Source: Phytophthora hibernalis (lineage: Eukaryota; Oomycota; Peronosporomycetes; Peronosporales; Peronosporaceae). Taken from it: a DNA stretch of 64,000 nt. Positions 56,303 through 64,000 of the stretch are shown here, piece by piece (positions within the stretch are counted from its first letter, which is position 1; each line of letters starts with the position of its first letter). The stretch lies in the NCBI GenBank assembly GCA_012656075.1, contig JAAKBF010000049.1, positions 434,001-498,000 of the forward strand, given 5' to 3'. The position numbers were made by a program, and so were the translations under genes. The notes below the pieces were generated by a model. That model worked only from the letters and a program-made list of their open reading frames with translations. It did no database searches and was not told the origin of the DNA.

Positions 56303-57189
56303 CCGTGAAACAGCACGGGTTCTCCGGCAATTTCGAGCGCACTTGCTGCCCAGGGTGACTAGGATTGGCCCAATCCGCCATGGCTTGGATGCCAGCCACC
56401 GAACACGGGGACTAAACACCGCGAGCAATGGTCGGAGTCAGGCTGCTGTTGTGGATTTGACACCAAGCCTCTTGTGCACCCGGAGCAGTGAATCCAGGTA
56501 ACAGGTACGGACCAGGCACTGCCGGCGCGAACGTACTTGGGTCAGTGCCAGGAACCGTGGAAAGCGTAGCCGTCACCTGGGTGTGTGACCGTCGGAGACC
56601 CGACCGAGACCTCGGTGTATGCGCTTGGGTGGTAGGAGCTGGAGGCGTTGAACCATCGGCGTGCCCTGCAACCCAACGTGCTGGAGTTGATGGCACTACA
56701 ATCGCAGAAACCGGAGTAGATACCGCCACCGAAGTCACAGGCGTCGTGACCGAGCGTGGTCGGTACTCCACCCGATGATGGTGGAGACGCGGAGACCGGC
56801 TGCGGTACAGGAACAGCCGGCACGCTCGGTGGATTCGGAGTAAGCGGAGTCACGACCGAGGTCACACTGGTGGCGCCGGGGTCGCCGAAGTTTTGGGCGG
56901 AGCTGGAACAATAGGCGACCCCGAGGTCTGAGAGGACTCGGACGATGACGGGGAGCCGATGATGAAGTCATCGGACGCCTCCAGAGTCTCCAGTTCCCTA
57001 TGGGATCGCAAAGTAGCCAATATCGACGCGCCGCGGGTGGGCCGACCATCACGACGAGCCGGCGAAGTGACAGCTGAGGAAAACGATTCATAAGCGAGGA
57101 TCGCGTCCGTCCGACAATCGGCATCGACCTCATCGCCAGATACGTCAATGACTTCGGCCGGGGTAGAGGACACCAAGGGTCCAGAGGGC

Positions 57190-57284
57190 GGTGGAGATTC
57201 GGGTGGAGGACTCGGTGGAGATCCGGGTGGAGGACTCGGTGGAGATCCGGTGGAGGACTCGGTGGAGACCCAGGTGGAGGACTC
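57190..57284 (+). repeat. 24-bp minisatellite, four units (copy 3)
   Basis: GGTGGAGAT(T/C)CGGGTGGAGG-ACTC type units; the third has lost one base (57238-57260), shifting the antisense frame. Copy 1 has six full units. Confidence 0.8.
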
Positions 57285-57789
57285 GGTGGGGCCCTGCAGG
57301 ATGCGATGGCGCCGGCGACCCAGGCGACGAACTGGCCGAGGGGCTCGGTGGCGATCCCGCAGGAAACCCAGAAGCCTGGAGAGGTGATGGAGTACTGAAC
57401 GAAGGTTTGGGCGCGTGTCCGCGGGCTGAGGCACCCAAACTCTTAGAGGGACGACCCAACCGCTTACTAGCCGGAAGGGTCGACTTTTGCAGTCCCGATG
57501 GAACGTGTGGAGGATGCGCCGCCGTCGCCTGCGGTGGCAGAGCTTGGGATGCTTGCTGCCGGAGACGCTTGCGCCGATTCCTTCGACGCTGGGATACCGA
57601 CGGAATGAGCGGCAGGTCGTCCGAATCCTCGGAGACATCACCCGCAGCCGCCGCTGTCTGCACGGAGGGCTTCGGCACCAGGTCCGAGGCCTTATGCTCT
57701 TGATCACTGTTCCCCGAGCTCTCCGACGGTGCTTCGAAGCGGAGGAGAGAGTCCGAGCAACACCCAGTCGATGTCGTCCGCCGTAATAC

Positions 57790-57852
57790 CTGAATGAGGG
57801 AAAGAAGAGCTTAGAAAGATCGTTGGGGCAAGAGGAGAAGAGTAGAACTTAC
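57790..57852 (-). other. Probable intron 2 of the antisense gene (copy 3)
   Basis: GTAAGT donor, TCATTCAG acceptor, 63 nt, same place and length as 2891-2953. The first intron matches at 58884-58961. Confidence 0.6.
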
Positions 57853-59098
57853 CAGCAGAAGCAATCACCAACGTGTCAACATCGAGCTCGTGGAGAGCGG
57901 TGTGGCGACGAAGAATAGAGCTCGCCCGCTTCAAGCTCGCGACCTGAGCTTCGAGGGCTTGGACTTGTGGAGAAACGGCACCGACCGAGGCTTGGTCAGA
58001 AGCCTCGAGAGCAACCCGATGCTTGGCCACCTACTAGGTATAGGCCACCAAGCCAGCCTTAAAACGCTCACGGTCCTGGTGGAGGAGACGTTCCGTCGAC
58101 GTCACCGAAGTCTCGGCGTGGTTGCGCGAGCAGCCCAGAGCCCCATGATGCGGTCGTGGTCAGCCATGGCAGCATTGGCCTGGCGCAGGTGCGCGACCGA
58201 TTTTTCATGCTCGTCCTTGAGAGCTATGTACGACTGATGGAGACCATCCAGACAGTCACGAGTGCGACTCTCGTCGCTTGATGCTTGGTGTTGAAACGCT
58301 CGAACTTCTCGCGTTCTAGCGTCTCTGCTTGGAGCCGATCCTCGGTGTCGGCGAGTCAGGCCTTGAGCTCTGCTACCTCATTACGTATGTCAATGATGAG
58401 CACGGCCTCACCCGGTGGAAGTTGGGCGGGAGCCACAGCGGCATTCAGAACCTCACCAAGGTCGGTGGCCTGCTCCATCCGACTGTCGAGCGACGAATCG
58501 ACTCGCCGAGGACGCTGACGGGCCACACCAACCACGAGCTGACCCAACTGGAAGAGACGCTGCTCGACCAGAGCAGAGACCGAAGGCTCGGTCGAGGCAA
58601 CGGGAGTGGGAGCGACGCCGGAGGTGTCGGTCTGACACCCTACCGAGACAAGACGAGTCTCCCGGGCGCCCAAGGGTCCGGAGACCGCCGCGGGAGTACC
58701 GCGAAGCAGGTATGCCAGGACAGGCGAAGCTTCTGGGGATGACGGAGGCGTGCGAAGCGATGAACCTTCGGCCCCATCATCATCAGCCGGCGGAGGACCA
58801 TCGGGACGTTGTGGAGTCGGTACCGAAGACTCGGCAGGGGCGGGAACGTCGACAGGAGCATCAGCAGGTTCCGGCGATTGTGCCTGTGATATCGAAGAAA
58901 GGTGGAACGAAGAGTTAGAAGGAGTGCAAGGTGTTGAGGTGATGAAGGTGGAGCAGCCTACCTCGTCGCCCGGAGTGATGGCACGAAGAGCGGCGGCGGT
59001 GGCGTCGTCGAGAAGACGCGACGGATGAGCCATGGTACGAAGATTGAAGCACCAGGACGCGCACTACTGATGGAAGCTTGCGTCGAGGCGGGGGCAGT

Positions 59099-60683
59099 TG
59101 TGGTGTTGGGTTTTGGAGGGCTCGGTCGCCAGTCGGCAAGGTTGCCCTTGCTGAAGGTAAGTGACCGGCATGCCCTGATTGGCGGATTACATTCCCCGCG
59201 CCACAGTGACCACGATAGTTTAGTGACAGAGGCCTCGGTCGGGTATAACAAATTCCCAGCCAAGAGTACGAACCCTCGTTTGTACCCATTTCAGTTTCGT
59301 ACCCTCGGTCTTATAGAGCCGGGTACATGATCACACACGGGGATCGGTTCACACTGGATATTTGTATTTAGATATAGGTCTAACTTAATTTGCCACTTTA
59401 GTGCGCGATGCCAGTTGTTTGCATGGTCCCCAATTTTAACCAATCATCTCTCTTTAATTTCATTTGCTGTATTTGGATTGGATGTGCTGGTCAAAACCAG
59501 TTTAGTGCTTACTTGTTGCTTCCAAAACCGATTTGAGCAGCCTGTATCATTTTAGAGAGGTATTCAATTTGTGGCTCAGAGCCACTCAGTGCACGGAAGA
59601 CCATGGAGGAAGGTGAAGACTGCGCCCCAAAAAGCAACACGATGCGGCGTGGGGAACATACATGCCCGACGATCTGCTGGCAGCGCTAGATCGCATTAGC
59701 AGAGGCGAGAAGTATGTGCCGGAAGCCCCTGACAACTGGCTGGTACCGTCGTTTCCTAGGGCGACACCTATCCTGACCTCACGTATCGCTCAGCAGATCG
59801 CCCGTGTTTGGTTATTTACCGGAAAAATCGATTAGTTTTGTGTTATCGATTGTCGGCCAACTTGTTACGAAGGAAATGCTACTCCAAGGCGACATTTAGA
59901 TAGGTAACCAAACCGTGCACGAAACTGGTCACCCCAATTTAAAGACTCCTTTTGAAGTCATACTGCATCACACCCAATTGTCACTTGTCGTTTGAATGCG
60001 CGTCATATGCTCTTTAATTGTAGAGTTTCAAATTAACGATCTGAGCAAAATTAAATCTGCGGCGTCCATTTTACGAACAGACCCAAAACCGCGCACTAAA
60101 GTGGCAAGATACGTTAGCTATAGGATTGACTACAGAGGCTCTCAGAGCCATAGATCTACAGAAATAAATCAGCAGTCTTCCCCCAACTCACCAAGGGTCA
60201 AGTCCGTCTTCAGTAAGTCTAGCTAGCTTATCGTAGGGTCTGGATACGCTCGGCGTGTGGGATGCTGGTCAGCGAGCCCAAGGTACATTGAGTGGCCGAG
60301 TGTTGGGAGCGACGAGAAGCGTCGTTCGCCATATATTATAGTGGAACCGAGTATCCATACCTATTTTACTACCCGCCGAGGTTTTACCTCGGCAAACCCG
60401 TATTAGGCTTGACAGCCGGTACCCTTCGTTCTGAGGGACTGCGGGGTTCGCGCGAAAGCGCAATATTGCATACTAGCCCTCGCTCGTGGCTAGTGGTGCA
60501 GGTTATTGGGTTGGTCTAATACAACCTAGGTGTACAGAGGGTTCACATCCAACCCGGCGTAAGGGATCGTTCCTGGTCTTCAGGTTTGATCCAACGCTCG
60601 TTGACCTGACAAGTGGGAACGAGTGTTGTTGGTGGAACTCATACCACTTGGTAGTGAGAATTTATGCGTGATCCTACACGACA
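59099..60683 (+). repeat. 3' LTR of element B copy 3, with pogo-like insertion
   Basis: Begins TGTGGTGTTGG and ends CCTACACGACA. Without the insert and one TA (734 bases) it would be 851 bases, close to the 846-base LTR at 34520-35365. Confidence 0.85.
59383..60114. mobile_element. pogo-like non-autonomous transposon, complete, with TA duplication
   Basis: Terminal inverted repeats of 25 bases (left from ACTTAATTTGCC, right to AAGATACGT; 22 of 25 match) are flanked by TA on both sides (59381-59382 and 60115-60116). The homologous LTR at 34520-35365 has the empty site with one TA. Inside is only the HTH part of the transposase (about 59570-59815); the DDE part seen in the copy at 4129 is absent, so it depended on another element. 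TA duplication and TIRs fit the pogo/Tc1-mariner group. Confidence 0.85.
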
Positions 60684-60999
60684 CTATTCTGTCATTGCGT
60701 TGCTTCTATAAGTAATTTGGTTATGTTCTTGGTTATGTTGTTATCGCATTGGTACGTTGCTTACTGTAGCACAAGGATCAGGACCAAAATCGAGCGAAGA
60801 GCCTGCGCGCTCAAAATCGTCACAAAAGAAGAGGACGGAGTGTTGCTCGACGAACCAGATAGTAGAGAAAGCCGAGCGACGCAAAGGCAACACCCCTGCC
60901 GTGGTCAATTTTCCACGACGACAACGTTGCTTCAAACCGTCTGCAGCGGGGCTGCCGTAGCCTTTATCGTCAGAGGAAGACGTAGACTCAGCGAATTTG

Positions 61000-61327
61000 T
61001 TAGTATTACCGGTTGAGAACCTTGTTCTATCCGAGAACAAGTCAGGCCTGTGAGATATCCGATCTCTAGGCCTCAAGACTCGATGAAGTCTTAACCCAAG
61101 ACTTATGACCACTTCGTTGCTAAACGTAAACTGTATTCTTGTTCTTATCTGCGGCCAAACCGCCTACGGTGTAAATGTATAAGCTTAAATATCTAGCATA
61201 GTGAAGCTATGCAATACAACCAGAGGTTATGAAGCTATCTACTAATATCTAATCAACTATCCAGTACTTAGTATTTCTTTAGGGAGAGGAATGTGGCTAC
61301 ACTGTAACCTCCATGTAACCCCGTTAC
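61000..61327 (-). repeat. Candidate LTR remnant
   Basis: On the minus strand it would start TGTAACGGGGTTACATGGAG, a TG-initiated inverted-repeat start of LTR type, and end near CCGGTAATACTAACA (about 61000). A Ser/Asp-rich open frame follows on the minus strand to 60741 (ESTSSSDDKGYGSPAA), possibly a gag start. No second LTR is present. Confidence 0.35.
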
Positions 61328-61510
61328 ACCGTCCGGGGACAATACGTCGAACCAAAACTTATGAGGCGCGTGAGAAAATAAAGAAAGCCCATACACCGGT
61401 CACGAACAATGTACCGAGTCTTCCTCAAAAAGGTTTGACAGGTGGGACGAATTTAAGGCAACTCAGAAGAGCTACGCAGTCAAGCACTACATCGTGCAAA
61501 CAACTGGCAC

Positions 61511-61540
61511 CGCGCACTAAAGTGGCAAAATTAAGTTACC
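61511..61540 (-). repeat. Solo terminal repeat of the pogo-like family
   Basis: CGCGCACTAAAGTGGCAAAA followed by TTAAGTTA is an almost exact inverted copy of the left end at 4127 and 59381. No matching left end is nearby. Confidence 0.65.
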
Positions 61541-61674
61541 TGTTCTTTGTGTTCAAAGCTCTGAAACACGAACCAAGGCCAACAGGTTCGTATCTATAAT
61601 GTTACTTTGCTTACTGTGTCGCTAACATTGTGTGTTGACTTAGTCGGCCTGGAGCAAAACATCTTCCATCCAAA

Positions 61675-63830
61675 ATGACGTACCAATTCAAGGGAATGTG
61701 GTGTTCGCATAGATATTCTCAAGCACCGCGTGGTGATGGCCTACGCGGTCATGATTCGAGGTATACCGGATGTGAAGCAGGATTTCTTGTGCGTTCGGAG
61801 AAGGTTGTCGAAGGCGGACATGCCAAGTGGAAGGCGTGTGTTGTTCCAAGCTCGGAGGTACATTTACAGTATTTTTTTGCCCATCTACTTGATATTAATG
61901 TTGATATTGATGTACATATATCGTTGCACAACCACAAAACCAACAAGTTCATCTTTGATTTGTACCGCGGGGCAAGGTAGATGCCTCTTGCACTACAGGT
62001 TCGACAAGAACTTTCTTGTCGAACCTGTAGTGCAAGAGGAATCTACCTTGGTCTTCTGACCGAAATGAAGTCGCGCACTGCCGACATCAACCGATACCTA
62101 TCGGATAAGCTTGGTGTGTGTTTCTGGTGATTTTGACTCTCCATTTTGTTCCTGGTATTGATTGCCAGTAATCGTAAACTTTAATATTTCACTTAACATC
62201 GTTACTTTGTACCGGCATGGAAACATATATGTTATAACGCCGCAGCAAACAAGAAACATTTTACAACGAGTGCTGGACACGACGACCATTGAGTGATCCA
62301 AAGCTATCCTGGATACTTTCGCTGGAGAGAATAGAGGGAACGACGTTGCTGGTTCAGTATCAGATGGACAGCACTTGCATTATTGCGATGCAGCCATCGA
62401 TCCAAAAGAGTTGCTTTGAGCAGTGTGGAGATAGCTTGGTAATGGATTGGTCTCACGGCACCAATTTTTTGGGGTATCACCTTGGTAATGGCAATATGTG
62501 TGAGCTGATGTTTATTGCGTATGAATGGGAGGCATGCCAACCGGGATTAAATGTTGCTGAGTCTTGTTGTTACCACTGCTATGGGAAGAGGAATACCCGT
62601 GGTTGACTTCCTGGCACTTGACCAAAAGGCAGCTACGATGGAGCACATTGTGGGGTTTTCAAGCGTAAAACTCCGTCTTGGAACGACGTCCAGATCATCG
62701 TTATCGACAAAGACTTTGTGGAATGGCGTGTCCGTGAAAAGGCGTTTCCTGCTGTCACGGTTCTTCTCTGTCGATTTCAGGCGCTGACCAATTGGCGGAA
62801 GGTATGCCGAGGAGCCAAATTTGACCTGAAGATGGCCCAGAGAATCAATCGAGACAGCTTTCTTGAAGCTCATCTACTGGTATGAATGTGCTGTGTTGTT
62901 TGATGATGTTTATGTTGCTCACGTATATGTTGTTTTCAATGTTGCCGGTTATTACGTTGAATGTTGAATTGATGTACTTCGGCAACACTCAGGAACATTT
63001 GAAACTGAGTTGGTCATTTTTACTCGAACATGTGCAAAACAGTGCCCCACACTTCTGAAATACTTTCAGAAACCTGGGAAACACGTGCCACGATGTGGCC
63101 AAATCACGTTCGCGGTTCTCTGCTGGAAGTACCACGACCAATCGGATCGAATCGAATTGGAACCAAGTCAAGCTTCTTCTAGGCAAGAAGCCACGGGTCG
63201 ACCCGACTATTAGTGAACAACTAACCCACCAGGCAGCAATCATGCGACAGCAGATCACTGCTATCGGGAAGCATTTGACTACATCCAGGCAACCTGAGTG
63301 TGTTCCAGACTTTATTGCACTCGTGTCGAAACACCTGAGTAGCAAACGTTCGCTGCCAATGAGACTATTTCATGGTCTCTGCTGAAAACACGGTGTGCGC
63401 TAAAACGAGAATCTGAAGTAGCTGAATGGGAAGTAAACGTACGGGGGCATGTATATCGATGCAACGACTTCGAGTGGTCCTGCTCGTGTCTATTCTACAA
63501 CACCTACAATCAACCTTGCCAGTGCTGATGTACATTGCAGATCGTGTTCACCGATTCGAGAGCATGCCGGCGTCAAGCGTTCCTCCCCGCTGGGATATGG
63601 ATGTAATGACAAAGCTGGATGCGAATATTAATGGCGGGGTAGCATCGCTTTAGGCTGTGCAAGACAAGCTTAAAAATACTGGAGAGACGTTCCCGCACGA
63701 CGGTTTGACGCAGTTTCAGACGACTACGAAGAAGGAGGGGAAACACAAGACGTTGAAACAACACAAGAACCACCGACTCGTGTCCAAGAAACACAACCAG
63801 CAACACAAGACGTGACATTAGATGCAACGC
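61675..63830 (+). pseudogene. MULE transposase with SWIM zinc finger, degenerate
   Basis: N-terminal region: SQAPRGDGLRGHDSRYTGCE and LHNHKTNKFIFDLYRGAR, a FAR1/FLYWCH-like DNA-binding part. Core: QKSCFEQCGDSLVMDWSHGT (first catalytic Asp), TTAMGRGIPVVDFLALDQKA, then VIDKDFVEWRV (second Asp) in another frame, CRFQALTNWRKVCRGAKFDL, and NRIESNWNQVKLLLGKKP (Glu region). C-terminus: VYRCNDFEWSCSCLFYNTYN then QPCQC, a SWIM finger with its last His lost. Mutator-like transposases work this way. At least six frame changes plus a large palindrome (61973-62050) near the N-terminus. After 63830 nothing more is recognised. Confidence 0.7.
61973..62050. repeat. 78-bp near-perfect palindrome inside the MULE
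   Basis: 38-base arms (61973-62010 and 62013-62050) with one mismatch and a 2-base spacer. The left arm continues the MULE frame (RGAR then MPLALQVRQE-type residues in another frame); the right arm is its mirror image, after which the MULE resumes. Confidence 0.9.
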
Positions 63831-64000
63831 AACCGCATATCACGAAAGGCACAGAGTGAAACCCTCACCATCGATGCCGCCGAGTGATATACGTGAAAAT
63901 ACGACGTCACGAGCGTGTCAGTGTTGTAGTTCCCTCGTCTGAAGAGAAAAATTGTTTTGCAAAAGCTGCGTTTGAGCCAGTAATGGAGCATCTTGCTGAG

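Larger units (their letters stand above)
56303..59033 (-). pseudogene. Antisense gene of Gypsy element B, copy 3
   Basis: Same start and order as copy 1. The first exon stays open longer (to 58356), reading through to ARETRLVSVGCQTDTSGVAP and a helical stretch (NEVAELKA-stop) followed, past the stop, by LADTEDRLQAETLEREKFER and HQSYIALKDEHEKSVAHLRQ in neighbouring frames: a long coiled coil, better seen here than in copy 1. Further on: ALEAQVASLKRASSILRRHT, intron 57852-57790, DVSEDSDDLPLIPSVSQRRR, the short SPPSPPPG tract, then STPAEVIDVSGDEVD and later regions. Frame breaks differ in position from those of copy 1, so the common ancestor was probably open. Confidence 0.6.
56303..60683 (+). 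mobile_element. Gypsy element B, copy 3 (antisense gene and complete 3' LTR)
   Basis: Corresponds to about 1308 onward of copy 1, with small indels. It holds most of the antisense gene (59033 down to 56303), a polypurine-like stretch (about 59085-59098) and a full LTR (59099-60683) with a pogo-like insertion. Pol is missing. The left junction to the gag half at 56303 is abrupt. Confidence 0.8.

Overview
The window looks like repeat-rich oomycete DNA, most like Phytophthora or a relative. The reasons are an RxLR-type secreted effector with WY-like repeats, very short introns (about 57-81 nt) with GT..AG ends, compact neighbouring genes, and Gypsy, Copia, MULE, pogo-like, LINE and Crypton-like remnants packed into one another. 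I see no bacterial operons, rRNA, tRNA or CRISPR array.

Layout. 1-4128: 3' part of a Gypsy element ('element B', copy 1), with the end of pol (chromodomain), a long antisense gene and the start of the 3' LTR. 4129-6240: a pogo-like transposon invaded by a LINE tail. 6441-13152: a gene island holding a cyclin, a p24/emp24 cargo receptor, TIM50, an unrecognised multi-pass membrane protein and the queuosine-salvage enzyme QNG1. 13153-16024: no gene seen. 16025-17235: a broken RxLR effector. 17522-24227: a nearly full-length Gypsy element ('element A') with two LTRs and its own antisense ORF. 24660-35365: element B copy 2, inverted, with its middle replaced by pogo-like and other debris. 35366-39225: no gene, several hairpins. 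39226-44609: a Copia element whose integrase is split by a Crypton-like insertion. 44610-50800: mostly featureless. 50800-54065: a third Gypsy lineage ('element C'), joined to a Copia tail (54080-55364). 55488-56302: a Gypsy gag whose two halves face opposite ways. 56303-60683: element B copy 3 with a full-length LTR carrying a pogo-like insertion. 61000-63900: LTR-like debris and a degenerate MULE with a SWIM finger.

The most unusual content is in the Gypsy elements. Between the end of pol and the 3' LTR, element B carries a gene of about 3.3 kb on the opposite strand. It appears to have its own introns, conserved between copies, and encodes a proline-rich, coiled-coil, charged protein. Element A carries an unrelated-looking antisense ORF in the same place. 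A second theme is fold-back rearrangement: several near-perfect palindromes, one arm-spacer-arm-spacer structure, and two genes (a pogo-like transposase and a gag) whose C-terminal halves are inverted against their N-terminal halves.

Caveat: the conserved single-copy-type genes of the island (cyclin, p24, TIM50, membrane protein) each contain one to four frame breaks, some at homopolymers. QNG1 is intact apart from one base at a G run. This pattern may mean residual assembly indels, so 'pseudogene' calls here mean 'not open as given'.
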